64,000 bases of DNA, taken from contig CM065189.1 in NCBI GenBank assembly GCA_033026295.1, positions 8,246,703 to 8,310,702 of the forward strand, written 5' to 3'. Below, one piece after another: positions 48,191 through 61,489 of this stretch (positions within the stretch are counted from its first letter, which is position 1; each line of letters opens with the position of its first letter). The translations under genes were made by a program, and so were the position numbers. Source of the DNA: Channa striata (Eukaryota; Chordata; Actinopteri; Anabantiformes; Channidae). A model generated the notes under the pieces. It was not told the DNA's origin. It saw only the letters and a program-made list of their open reading frames with translations, and did not search any database.

Positions 48191-51100
48191 CACAATAATT
48201 TTGAAAAGTTATTTTAATGTAAAACTTTACACATTAGGACTTTAATGTCACAGACTGAAATAATATTCATTAAAGATTGTATTATTGCTCCATCTTTCCT
48301 CATTTAATTGTCAACTCTAACTGTTTAAAATAGGTGTTAATGTCTTGTTGAAGGCTGCTGCATATCTTCTTAAGCCCAGACACGCTGGGCTTTCTTACTC
48401 AAACTTTGCCTCACTGACTTTATTCAAGTTACACATTTTCTTTTATAATGATTTAATATTATAATGTGATATAATGTGATTTGACTAAACCTTTCTGATC
48501 ATCTGACATGTTGAGTTTCTTAGCTTGTTAGAAACATGATTTTTCTTTCTTTCAACACTTATGGCCAGGAATAAGATGCGTTTTAAAAATAAAATCACAA
48601 TCCTGTCGTTATCTTTATCTACTGTATTTGTTTAGAGCCACTAGGAGCTTCCTTGCTAATATTACTTCTGCCCTGTGTGTTAAATATCACCTGTGTCAGT
48701 GGAAACACTGAATCTGTGGCACCTCCTGCAGGCAGGAAACACCACCTCTGTATTTGGGTGACCTGGTGGTTACCAAATAAGATTCAGTACATCCAATTAA
48801 GTATTACAGAGCTTACAAAAATTAGGTTTCATACATAACGGTTATCGTCGAATGTCAGAGTATTACTAATATCTAATAGCCATTTGAGCATGGAACTGAA
48901 AGGAAAGGGCTTGAATTTCTTCTTCTAAGTGGCCATGATGACAGAATTCATAAATCTTTCCTCTTTGGGTTTCCATTCCTTCTCATGAAGTCCTTTTTTT
49001 CACTCTTCATTCTGTCATCTGTACAACATTGAAGTCTGTTTTTCTCTCTCTCTCACTCACTCACACACAATCACACACGCACATCTGCTCTCATTTGCTT
49101 TTTGCTTATATTGTGGACTTTCTCTGTGCCTATGTATTCCTCTTCTCGTCTCTCCCCTCCTCATCCAGGGTTTTGTGTTTTCTTTTTGTTGCTCGGCTGT
49201 CTCTCTATACTACGCAGTCAGAAGACAAAAACTAAAGTGAGAGAGAGGGTGGGTTGAAAGGTTGAACTTTAGTAGCATGGAAAATTTGGCACTTTGGGAA
49301 CTTTTGCTGTGGTTTCTCTCTCTCTCTCTAATACATCTCTCTTGGTTTCTCTCGGTCTTTGTCTCTGGTAGCTCTTTTCACAAATTACCTACAAGATTCT
49401 CACTGCTTCTATTTCTCAATCTCTCTCTCTCTCCGTCTATTTTGCAGTCTCTCGCATGCTCTCTCTCTCTCTCTCTCTCTCGCTCGCTTGCTCTCGCTCC
49501 CTCTCTCATTTTGTCTCTATCTCTCCTTTGCTCTGCACCCAGCCAGCCACAGGAATGTATCTCGAGGAACGCCTGGCGAGACGAACTGGATCAAACGAGT
49601 TCAGAGCAGCACTGGAGCCCGGCTGTCTCTTGCTCTCTCCCAGCTTCCATCTCTTTGCCTGCTCTCTCCTCGTCATCCTCTGCACTCCCCCTCCTGTTCC
49701 TCTATCTCCTGTTCCATGTTTTCTATCTGTCCTCCACCCCACTGTTCAGGTCTCCCTCTTTCCTTTCCGGCAGACAGACCCTTTCTCTTTTTCTAGTCTT
49801 TTTTTTTTCTTTCCTGCTAACCCCCACACCCCCCCGCTGCAGTCTTCTTCTCTTTCCCTCTCCCTTTCTCTCATCTTATTCCTCTATTTCTCTGGCATGA
49901 TAGAGAGACAAAGAGATCTTTTGAATGCCTTCGCGTGTAGGAGGTGGACCTCTAGGGAGGGGATCGTGTGGATGTTTGCTGTGTGTGTGTGAGGCTCTGT
50001 TTATGTGCACGTGTTAGAGCCCTTTATCCCAAAGCTTTAGCTAAAAGAGAGGCAAGTGCAATTTGATACAAAGACACACACACACACACACCTGCTACAC
50101 ATCAGAGAGCGAGTGGTGTCGTGCTCTCCACCCTGTCTGTCAGTCACTCAGGCGGCACTCCTAATTGGCTTGTAATGCCCTTGTTACCATAGAGGGCCCC
50201 CTTTGCCCCACCCCCCACTTCTGTCTGCTTGCCTGTTTGTTACTCTTAAAATTGGACCTTCAAGCATGGGGGTCGGTTAATATCTCTGTGTGTTTGCGTT
50301 CATGTGGGGGTTAAGGGGTGGGGGCAGAATCAGGTCTACCCCAGGGGCACTTTCACAGGGATGCACTCCCATCTTTGTCTGAGGGACAATAGAAAGCTGT
50401 GTGTGCATGTGTGGGTGCACATCCATGTTCACAGATATCACGTGTGCATGGTTCTGCTTGTATGCGTGAATATATAAATGATGTGTGTGCATGTGTGCAC
50501 ACAGATAATTAGTGTCTCATTTGTGTATTTGACTGGTGCCTCCAAACAGATACCAAGGTCAAAGATCTTCCTGTTTTGACTTGAGTCCCGTTGACTGCTA
50601 ATGGATTAGCTAGATGCTAGTATGTAATTCTGTGAACTATACATGCTGTTGCATATAGTTAAAAGTTGAACTACCTCGAAATACCCTCACTGTGGTTTTC
50701 AGGAAATTATTCGTTTTAATCTAGATTAAATATAAGTGGAGAATAAATCAGGTTATATTCTTTGAGGTCAAAACCAACACTGAATTGATTGTGCTAGTAA
50801 GTATTGTCTTATTAAAAACTGTGCTCCTCATTTATCACTGACAATAATGAACTAATTAAACGAGCCTACAACAAATGCACTGTTTATATCAGTAACCAAC
50901 AGTTTTAGGAGTTTTAACCAAACTCAAACACTTTAAAATGAAAGTTTAAAAATCCAGAATCTTTAATTGGTCTACGTCAACCGGTTCTTAAGTCCATCTT
51001 TGCTTCTGATGCTCTTGCGCCGTTGTTTGTTGCATATTTAGTTATATCTTACTGCTAATTGTACTTTAACTGTGTTTTCAGCTCACTAATATTTCATATT

Positions 51101-51929
51101 TTATTTTGCTGACCCAACTGCATCTTTGTTGTGTTTGCATATTGGTAATAATGTTCTTGAAGCTTGGTCGCACAGTTGATGGTTAAGACAATCGTGAAAT
51201 ATAAAAAATACCTGCCATTCAGGGCTTGACGTGATCTTTTTTGCTCCCTGGCCACTTTAGAGAGTAGTTTTCCAAAGTTACTAGTCAGTCAGCATTTTTG
51301 CTAGCCACAATTTTAAGATTCAAAGTTGGATAGGGGATTATGGTCATAAACAAATCCCAGAAATCTAAAGAAACCTGTTCAACATTGTACACTCTAAGAA
51401 TATTTTCCCGCACTGTCCCTGAACTGCCTAACACTGTGCACACTTAGATAATCTACATGCAGTGTAGGTCATGTCGTGTCCCTAAATCCACCTCGCCTGC
51501 TAGGCACAGCAGGTTCTATGCAGGGTTTCTTATACGTAGACCCTATGCTCAGTGGGAAGTGATCCAGCAACAGTCCAGTTACATGAACAGGAGATGAAAG
51601 GTCCACTCCAGCTGCCATCCCAAGTTTAAGGTACAGAGGAATGTTCAATCAGCTGTTTGATTGGTTGCTGATTAGCATCTGTCACACAGAATTCAGCTTA
51701 AGGCGCTCCACTTAGTTAATATGTTATGAAGGTACACTGTTGGATTAGTATGGGTTCAAGAATAGTATAGGTTTCCCGGCTCACAGATCCTAATTGGATG
51801 AACCCTTGTTGACCCTTTCATAGTGGCAACAAACAGAATTTTACTATAGTTATGTACTGTAGTAAAAACTGGGATTTCCTTTTCCTTTGTCTCGTTCTCT
51901 CTGTGTCTGTTTTCGTCTCTCTGTGTGTA
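48191..51929. other. Intron 1 block with a 600-bp CT-rich tract
   Basis: From about 49285 to 49900 the + strand is dominated by CTCT/TCTC repeats, giving several overlapping Leu/Ser/Phe frames of up to 212 codons that are not genes by composition. One non-repetitive patch sits inside it (49540-49630). CA repeats occur near 50073-50092. A segment near 51220-51310 resembles a dispersed fish repeat but I cannot name it. Confidence 0.5.
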
Positions 51930-52110
51930 ATTGTCCATTGGCTCTTTAAACCACATGCCGTTTGAAATAAGGAAGTACTCTGCCATGTTCTCATTGGATG
52001 CTTTAGCAGGCTGTGGGCGGGTTATAGACATTGCAACTGAGCCGGGGATAAAAGCGAAGGCGGCCCCTGAGCCGATGCAAACTGCGAGTTTCCAGTTGAT
52101 CTCACAGAGG
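51930..52110 (+). promoter_or_regulatory. Islet with CCAAT, GC box and TATA-like element in order
   Basis: On +, an inverted CCAAT (51993-51997), a GC box GGGCGGG (52015-52021) and a TATA-like GATAAAAG (52048-52055) follow one another with spacing usual for a core promoter, in GC-richer DNA including GCCGGGG and GGCGGCCCC. A start near 52080 would be expected. No coding exon is visible immediately downstream; an alternative first exon or noncoding transcript is possible, as is an enhancer. Confidence 0.3.
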
Positions 52111-53227
52111 TATACACATGCACACGCATACATGCAAACAAGAAAAATGACAGTTCAACTGAGTGTGTCTGTGTGGGCGAGCAGGGGGGAGTAAGTGGAT
52201 GTGGAATAAAAACAGGGAGGGGTGGAATAGCTTGGAGGAAAAGCTCAAGGCAGGAAGTCAATATCATAAGGAGAAAAGGAGTGCGAGATGAGAGGAATGA
52301 TGAGAGATGAGAGCAAGACATAAGGGAGGGAAATTGGAGATATGAGGGAGTGCAGCAGAGATGGGAAATGAGAGCGAAAAGGTTGAGACAGAGGACATGT
52401 GATGCTGGCGGAAATGCAAGAAAAAAAAAAGGAGAAGAAAATGAGGGAGGTGGGAGGAGAGATGTGCCTGTCACAGCCAGAATGAACGAGAGGGAGGAGA
52501 GGAAAGGTGCATGTGACGAGAGAAGGAGAGACGAGGAGAGGCAGAGAAGAAGAGCGGCGTATGTCAGCAAGAGAACAATAAGGGGCGTTCATGACACGTC
52601 TCCCGGGGTATTGACTCTAAGTGTTTCCCCTAATAGGAGCTAAAATGATTAATAAGTCCCTCTGTTGCATTCATTTTCTACCCCTCTATCTCTGTCACTC
52701 ACAAACAAGCAAACATTGACTCCGTCTCTTCTGACATACAGACTTTGCACATATGTAAACACACACAGACTAAAACAAACATATAATACAGGGCAAACTG
52801 GTTGTCTGGCCAGTTCTGTTCCTCCTTTTAAATTAAAAACCCTCCCAAACGCACATTACACAAACACACACACATAAACACATACTACAACATATTGTAA
52901 CCTATAGCTCCTCGTGCATTCCTTATGACCCCCCCCTTTGTAAATACACACACACACACACACACACACACTGTAGTCAGATGGAGAGACAGGCACAGAG
53001 AAGGAAAGTCCTGTTCTAATATTCACTCCCATGAATAAGTGATGGTGTTAAGAAGCGACAGTCTGGCTGGGAGGGTGGTCAGGCAGTAGGGGTTAAGGAT
53101 GTACAGTGTGTGTGTGTGTGTGTGTGTGCACAGACACACACTCTTATTTTTGCATGAACGGGTCCTTGGGACCTTAGAACCAGTGCACTGGAACAAAGCC
53201 TACCACCGGTGTTTCTCACACACACCG

Positions 53228-53268
<41 letters not shown>

Positions 53269-53270
53269 TG
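53228..53270. repeat. Compound (TG)n(GA)n microsatellite
   Basis: TG repeat passing directly into GA repeat. The sequence CACACACACCGGTGTGTGTG around 53217-53236 makes a 20-bp perfect palindrome at its left edge. Confidence 0.85.
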
Positions 53271-55692
53271 AGAGAGAGAGGAGAGAGCATGTGTGTATTC
53301 ATTGTGTTTCATGGCATGTGTGTGACATGCGGATGTTTATGGCCTAGGGGCATAGGGATAGAGAGCGGGTAGGAGGAGAAAAAGGCAGAACTACAGATAG
53401 GGAGGGAGGGGTGGACCAGTGAGGAGAAGCGGGTGAAAAATGGAGCGAGAGACGAGTGTGTGTAGTCATTGAGATGTTGAAAGCGAGCCGCAGGCAGTCT
53501 GTGTGTCTTTCTCTCTCTCTTTGCCCCCTCCCCACCCCACCCACTCACCACCCCTCTCTTTCTCTCTCCTGCTCCTCTTTGTGAGCCTGGAGAGCAGATA
53601 AAAGCTGTCCTAGTCTTGAGGACAATAACGGCCATCACAGCTTTGCTGCAGTCAGCATCGCCTACCTGCTTCCTCTTGTCTTTGTAGCATGACAGCTCCA
53701 GCTTTATCCTAGCTTTCGAAACCTTAAGATGCTGTTGTGGTCCTCTGGTGTTTACATCGGACTACGGCCTCGTTTCACCAAAGCTTTCTACCGTGTCGGC
53801 ACATATACTCGGATGTAATATTGAGTTTAGTCGAAGGTTCTGTATTACATCATGTCAAATACTGTTCTATAAGGAAAAACTCTTTGCTGAGTCTCTTTCC
53901 TCTCTACACTAATGTCAACAGATTTTACAGGCATTTTCTGTGTTTACCATGGGGGGCAGCATAACCAGAGAGAAGAAGCAAGCAGGAAAAATTAGGATTC
54001 CACAGAAGAAGAGGGTTGAACACGTGCTGTCCAAAACTACAAATACCTAACACTGACAAACAGACCAAAGACAATCTAGTGTATTAGAGAACATGTGTTA
54101 TAGAAATGTTTTCATTTGATTCATTCTCATTTTATTTCATGATATGAAATAAACTACAGTATGTTAGTATTTTGAATATTTCATATGTTTTTGTAGAGAG
54201 GAGCACTAGAAGCCACAAGTGAAATCGATGTAAAACATGATTGTCAGTCCAGTGTGTAAAATCTGAGAATAGTGCACCCATTTGAGAATGGCTACAGCCT
54301 GAAATGTCTGTGCAGATTTGCTGCCTTATTCTCTTAACTTGGAAGCCTCTTGTGACCCAGGCCCACAGAACAGCAGAGGCAGAAGTGCAGAGGTAATTGC
54401 TTGGGAATGTTTTAAAGCTCATTCTTGTAACCAGAGATTTTGTTTCTTTTTGATTTGTTAATTTCACAGCATTCTCTGTTTTGCAAATTGATAATGACTA
54501 GTAGCTGCAGATCATGACATAAGCAAAGCTCGAGAAAAAATAGCAGAGCAGGGCTGGAGGGGCCGGTAAGAGTAGGGATAATTGTCTCGTAGTGTCATGC
54601 TATGGCTGCCTAAGGTCGCTTATTTCAGCTGCATACTGTAGCTTTAACTGAGACTAAGCAACTTCTTAAACATGCAATTGTGTAGGGGACATCTGTTTAA
54701 CCCAGTTAAATTGCTTCACAAATATCATCTACCTTGCTAGTATAAATCCTTATAAATGCAGCACAGTGAGGTATTTTCATCACATCTTAAGTCACAGTAA
54801 TTTCTTTTTTCAGCCATGCAAACTGTCACCAAATCCCCTGCAACAATAAATGAAGTGTGTGTATAAATATTTGAAAACTGCAAACACGATAATGCCAGTA
54901 CTCCAATAAATGATCCACTCAGGCCTTTGATTGGACAGGTGGTATTATTACAATTATTATTTTTATTAGTAGTAATATTTTTAAGTTTGGTGAATATCCA
55001 AGTTATTTTATATCGGTGCGGTTCTCTGCCCTTTTCCTTGAGCAGAGAGCAGCGGTTTCCCATGGGATTGAAGATAAAGTTCTCGAGTCCTAAATCTATT
55101 ACCTTGCACCGTTACTGCACTTGTCTTTACTAAAGCCAGAAAAAAAGATTCACTGAAATCAACTGTGTGCTGACTACAGCAAATTGCCAGTGAATATTAA
55201 ACAGAAAATTGTCATCATAATGACATTCATACAGCATTTAGCATTTAACACACATAAACACTACAGCTGTGTAAAACGTGTGCAGGAAAATAGAAGAAAA
55301 GGCAATAACTCCTTTACAAACACGCAGCACAGAGGTGCAGCGAAGACCTTTCACTTGCAGAAAAATAGATCTAATTCTGAGCAGCTCAAAGGTGTGAATG
55401 TGTTTACAGTAAATATATGAATGTGAAGCAGAACCGCACTGTTAAAGGGCACACTAAATAAGTAAACACACTAAAGGTTTCTCCACATCAGTAAGCGTTA
55501 CAACAAGCACCAGTAATTATGTGGAGTGTGGCTTGATTTGGGCTTTTGACTCACCTGTCAATTAACAGCTATTGTGGTGCCGTGTTGCATTTGCTATGTG
55601 TTATTTGTGGGTGTAGGTCAGAGTTGGCCTTCCCATCCTGCAACATTAAACCCTATCAGAGCCTACAGTGTGTATCTATTTTGAAATTGTAC

Positions 55693-55694
<2 letters not shown>

Positions 55695-55736
<42 letters not shown>
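55695..55736. repeat. (TG)21 microsatellite
   Basis: Uninterrupted TG repeat of about 42 bp. Confidence 0.9.
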
Positions 55737-55737
<1 letters not shown>

Positions 55738-58700
55738 ATAATGTGTGAGGTTAAAACTGAGTTTTAGTTTTGAGCGTGTACACTATGTGACAGTCCGCTG
55801 CACTAAAAGTATGTGTAACTCATATTCTATTTGTTTGTGTGTCTGGGTGTGTGTGTGTGTGTGTGGCTACATTAGCAGATGTGTTTGGCTGGAAGTCATT
55901 TATATGATAATGATGTCATTTACCTCTGAAATGCATCTTCCTCAACGCTGCCAAATAGGGTTTATCCATACTGGCCAAGCTGTGTGTGCATGTGTTTGTG
56001 TGTGAATATGATTTGCTTTTGGGGAGGATAGCGTAGGGGGTGCAGCACCTGTATCCTATAATATATCAAGATGAATTGTATCTGCATGTGTGTGTTTGTG
56101 CCTGTACTAAAGCGCACATGCGTGTGGTGGGGGTGGAGGGCACAGTGGTTAGGTTACCTTATGTTGATAGGAATGTGAAATTGCCACGTTTTGAAGAAAT
56201 GCAGAAGTCATTTGTCCTGAGTGAGTCAAAGCCTGCTGCTCCACAGCCTCACTTCCCTTTAGCTATAATCCCCCCAAACACACACACACGCACACACAAA
56301 CACACACACACAGGCTCTTATAGAACGTGCAAGGAAAATAAAGATGGTCTAAACAGGTAAGATGCAATCCCACACTGTTCTACAGGTGTTTACTATCTTA
56401 ATGACCTCAGTCATGGGCACAGACAATGTCACTTTTCTGGCAGCCATGGTGTGTACACATTTGGCAGACAACATACAGACAACTGGAGTTGAGGAAGATG
56501 TGCAAGCTAGGAGCTCTGGTTTTTACGTTGGACAGAGGGGCAGGAAGCAGTTCTTGAGCAGAGCAACACTCATCTCAGCATGCCCCCACTCACCGTGCAT
56601 ATTCATGTGTGTGTTTGTTTGTGTGTCCAGGGCCGAAAGCCCTTTCGCTGGTATCCACAGGCCTGGAATAACCACACAGAGCTTGTCGTTTTGGCAATAA
56701 CTATCATTAACACGCTGATTACAGGTCTGAGCATCTTAAAATAACACACACACACTGGGGCAGTGGATCAATACTTACATGCTGGGGTAATGATGGGTCT
56801 CCCTGCTCTGCACAGATGAGAGAGATGATGCATTGCACAGAATGGGATGGGATGGAGGGAGAGAAAGAGGGAGCAGGGGATGGATAAAGAAAAAGAGAGG
56901 GCTGGTGAGGAAAGAAAAGGGACTAGAGGATGAGAGAGGTGATGTTCTAGAAGAGAGGCTCTGGTATAGTGCACACATACATGTATAACTACAGCAAATG
57001 CACAGGAACAAAAAACACAGCACTAAGTCGTTGTTCCATTAAATGAAGATCAGTCTGCCATGAGATGGGATCAGAGGGTGGAGAGGGTACGGCAGAGGGT
57101 TGTGTTGTTGAGGTCCTGATAGATTAGCCTTTCTGTCGTCTGGCCTCCCCAGGGGCACCACAGTGAGGAACACATGCCAGGTACGGACATAGAGATCCCG
57201 CACAGTTTGCACTAATTAAAGTACTTGTACCACATTAAAAGATAGATAAAAGTCGTGCCTCTGAAATATTTCAAAATTTACTTAATTACTGAGGACAGAA
57301 GAGCTTATTCTTCCACAGTATTAAAGACTGTGCATGCACACGCACACACACACAAATGTGTTTTCAGTGATTCCGGCTAAACAATCCTCTTTTACCTTGC
57401 AAATGGTGATGTGGTTAAATTATAAAGGATGTTGGTTTTACAGCTTGACACCAACGCTTTGAGTCATTGCGTTACTGTTGTGTTAACGGTGGTATTTGCA
57501 AAACCGTTAATGCTTTATCCATAATTAGATGTACCTAATACCTGACTAATTTGTGCACAGTACATAAAATGTCATACAACTCTTCACATCTTAGTAATAA
57601 TGCAGAGCAATGTAGTACCGGCTTGTAAAAGAGGAAATAAATGTCTTAACAAGAAAAAGCTGATTTAAGTTAGCTGGTGAGCTAATGAGCGACAGCTAGC
57701 ATGTACCACGGTGCACGAGTTAACAAGTGTAGCTCGCCCAAGAGACATATTTGTCTTTGTGACTCACGGCTCACCACTGTAGAACATGCCACTCAGCAGA
57801 CTGTGCTTCAGCAGAGCAGGGTTATTTAAAATAAAATGGTGTGACACAGATCCCCATTTTGAACTCAGAGGTTTTCCATTCCCTCAAAGGTCGGCAGAGT
57901 GACAGCTGCTTGGTTGCATTTATGTGGAGTTTAATGAAAGTCTTGTTGCTAAAGAGGTGCAAGGCTTCCGTGTCTTAATGCCAAATGAAAGATGTTTATT
58001 GTATGACGGAGCTGCCAGTAATGCTGCTGTAGTTTGGCGCAGATTTTGGAAGAGAACGTTGGCCTCGTCAACAGTGACACGGTGACATGGCGAGTCTGTA
58101 AGCAACCACATACTCCTCACACCTCACTCCTCGTCTTTAACAGTATGTGAAAATATCTACGGGCTTTGACATATTGTCTACATTATTCTGTACAAATGTC
58201 GATGTACTGCGATGACAGTGTGACCACCTGTGCACGAAAAATCGTCTTTTTTGCCTGTTTTGTTTACTCTGAAAGGCCGAAGCTGATATTTTTGAGTTGC
58301 GCTTTTGTATATATCATCATCTTTGCCGACATCTATAGTGCATCACTTACGCACGTGGACTCAAATGTACTATGTCCTCCACATGTCAAACCATTCGATG
58401 TGCATAAATTGTGTTTTTCATTGTGTACACATAATAGGATCTCGCCGCTGTTTTGAATCTACGCATGCTGGGTAGGACTTTGATCTTTTTGTTTGGAATG
58501 TGTGTTTAGGCTGTGTAAACACATGCATATACACACATTCAAAGAATCACACATCGGCGAGGCAACAGCACACTACTACAGCATGACCTAGTTATTCACA
58601 CAGAAAGATTAGAGAGAGGAGAAAGTGAAGACAGCCAGGAAGAGAGGAGCGGAACAGACAACAGCCCGCTTGAGTTTCATCGGGTGATTTATTGTGGCTG

Positions 58701-59427
58701 AGGTGACGAGGCTAGCTGACCAGCTGATTGGTCCATCCGCAGGAAAAGATTTGATTTTGAACCAAGAAGTGCAAGACTCCTGCAGCATAGATATAGGGAG
58801 AGAGAGAGAGAAAGAGGAGTAAGAAGATGGGTGTCGTGACTTTAAGTTGCTTTCGTGTGACCATCGATCTGCACGACTAAGGACATCTGGAGCACAGAGC
58901 ACACATGCTCACACACCAGCTCAGTAGGTTCATTCCTCCCCAGAAAGACACATACACATGCGCCGCTTCCTCATTCAACGTCTCCTCTTCTCTACACACA
59001 CTTATCACACACTCATTCACACTGACACGTATGTGCAGCCAGTGAGATTCAGGCGTCGCTGCCAAGTAGCCATCAGGGCCCCTCCACTCTCTGCCACACT
59101 GATCTGTTACCATAGCAGCCTCTCTCTCTCACTGTAGCCCGTGCTCTCTCTTCCTTGCTCTTTCCTCCCTCAGCTCAGAGGCAACAGTGTCGAGAGGGAA
59201 AACTGGTAAAAAAAGAGGGAAAAAACTGTTGTTCCTGCTACTAGAGCATCCATAAATCTGTGTGTGTGCATGTGTGTCGGTGTGTGTATATGTACCAGTC
59301 TGCCCTCACGACAGGCTCTGGCAGAGGCAGACTGGGTTTCAATGCAGCCAATCGTACGCTTGCCTTCTGTGGCACATCGCCCAACCAAGCCAATCAGAGG
59401 AGCCCGTACAAAACATATACACATACT

Positions 59428-59467
59428 GTCTGTGGTCGTGTGTACACTCATACACACGACCACAGAC
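59428..59467. repeat. Perfect 17-bp inverted repeat with 6-nt loop
   Basis: The arms 59428-59444 and 59451-59467 (GTCTGTGGTCGTGTGTA and its exact complement) flank CACTCA. The arms are not simple repeats. A cruciform or RNA hairpin could form; it could also be the mark of a foldback element. Confidence 0.8.
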
Positions 59468-59807
59468 CAATATTACACATTAACATACTTTGTTTTTGGT
59501 TGTAGATGTCATCCACCATATGGGATAATAGAAATGGCTCCATATGAGGCAGCATAGGTTCCCACTAATTTTCCATGTCTCTGTTTGTCAACCTTCTCCT
59601 GTCATCACTCTGTCGTACTTTCTACTTCCTCTCTATCACGCACCTTCCTCCTGTGTCTGCGTTCATTTGTTTGCCTCTGTTGGGTGTAGCTGGCCATTCT
59701 TGCTTTTCCTTTTGTTGTTGTGTCCAGGAAGGACAGGTGTTGGACACAATCTGTCCCTGTCACTTGCGTGCGCTCTCTTTCTCTCTCTCCTTCTCCCTCT
59801 CTCTTTT

Positions 59808-59808
<1 letters not shown>

Positions 59809-59878
<70 letters not shown>
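59809..59878. repeat. (CA)35 microsatellite
   Basis: Uninterrupted CA run of 70 bp, the longest dinucleotide CA/TG repeat in the window, preceded by a CT-rich stretch. Overlapping open frames on both strands are translations of it. Confidence 0.95.
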
Positions 59879-59879
<1 letters not shown>

Positions 59880-61489
59880 CTGTCAGGCCCCTCCTGGTGA
59901 CCATCTGGCCATGAAGCCAGTAGTCCTCCCTTCACTCTTTCTTTCCTCTTTTTTAATCTCTTGTGGTACTAATCTTTTTTTTTTTTTTACATCTACATTA
60001 AGGAGTCAAAAGCAGTAGGCTATAAATCAGAATCTATTATTTTCTATTGTAATGTTAACAAAAGTGACAAAAGTGTCCCTGCAAGTGTAGATGTCCTGAT
60101 ACCAGTACAACTATCACGTAGCGGGTCTGGTACGGCCCTTCTGTACTCTTACTTGTCAAACTTCTCAGATACTGCACCCGATACCGTGTTAACCTCACCA
60201 TGGTTGAGCAGGTAGGCGGCTGTGGAATGATGTCTGTGGTTTGGAGGTGTTTGAAGAGAAGTGACAATGAAAAAATTAGAGCCAACCACAAGATATGCTC
60301 TGCCAAAGTCATCAAATCCAGTCAATCTCATAATTTTCAATGCTATTTTAAACATGTTGAATTATATGTTATACAACCTTACCTGAAGTTTGCTTTGTTT
60401 CTATTTCCTCTGTAGACAGTTTGTAATGTCCATGCCTCTCCATGCAGGAGTTCACTCAAACAATCTACTTTTCTCTTCTTTTTCTTAACAATATGTTTTG
60501 TTCTTTTTGTCAAAACTTTTATGAAACGCTGGTCGTCACCATATTTGTTTAGGCAGAGGAACACGTGTACCAACTTCCAGTTGTTAAGTGAATGTGTGTT
60601 CCTTCCAGACTGTCAGAGAGAAAAAAATCTGTGAATATTTAAATCTGTCGTAGTCTTTTCCGGTGTGTCCCTATTATTATTTGGACCATCCATGCCAGCC
60701 AAATTTCCTCATTAGCTCAACTGTGCAGTTAAATATCAGGTCATAGTAGAAGCAAAGCAGTTTAGTACTTGAATATGTACATTCGACCACTTTGAACTTC
60801 TGGTTTGCTTTGCACTTTATTGTGGTTATTCAGGCCACCAACTAGTAAAGTGATTCATGTTGGGGCAGCTTATATATCAGGAGCTAGTGCCAGTTGGCCA
60901 CAAATATCCACAGGGTTGGCAGATCAAGTAGCCAGCTCCTCTATTCCACATGTCGAGGTATCCTTGAGCAAGACACTGGCTTCTCACAGATGTCATTATT
61001 TGACAAAATAATCTTGTATGGGTCTTCAGTTAGTGGTAATTTAGGTTCCTTAGTTGTAATATGTGAGTGTTGCGGTGGAAAGAATGGGGAAACCGTGCAT
61101 TTTGTCATTTATTTGTTTATGGAGTGCTTTGAAATATTTGCTAATTAGCAGAGTCTAAATTAGAATTAGATGTAAATAAGTAGACAAACAATGCAGCTCC
61201 CAGGGAACTCCTTTTCTGGACATCTGCTTAAAAATATTTTACCAACATTCCAACATAGATATTCAGTCTACTATGACAGATTTATTCTAGGAATTTCCAG
61301 TGTTTAGATCAAAACAATTTATTCAACCAATCCCCCCTGTGAATTCTGCATGACCATGGAATTTAAAAACAGTGCAACATGTATCACTATTTTTTTTCAG
61401 TAAAGCTGTCACAAAACTGGACTTTTTAGGACACAACAACCACAAAAAGGTCTGCTAAACCTTAGAGCGACTGATTTCGCAAAGAAAAA
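59879..61489. other. Intron 1 block with a possible dispersed repeat
   Basis: CCACATGTCGAGGTATCCTTGAGCAAGACACTG near 60946-60978 closely resembles a phrase found in many dispersed fish repeats. The limits and family of the element cannot be set by eye. The rest is AT-rich without recognisable features. Confidence 0.35.

Larger units (their letters stand above)
52111..59427. other. Intron 1 block, microsatellite- and GA-rich
   Basis: Purine-rich sequence at 52200-52560 and 53340-53480 and repeats at 52946-52971 (CA), 53106-53128 (TG), 53228-53270 (TG then GA), 55695-55736 (TG), 55840-55864 (TG) and 56278-56312 (CA) account for most open frames. I recognise no gene or transposon. Confidence 0.5.

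Noticed and set aside
49262..49900. The longest open frame in the window (212 codons), Leu/Ser/Phe-rich, membrane-like in appearance
   Set aside because: It is the translation of CT/TCTC pyrimidine repeats; other frames of the same strand are equally open and similar in composition. No domain is visible.
59605..60018. Several overlapping frames with Thr-His or Cys-Val runs
   Set aside because: They are produced by the 70-bp (CA)n repeat and adjacent CT tract on both strands.
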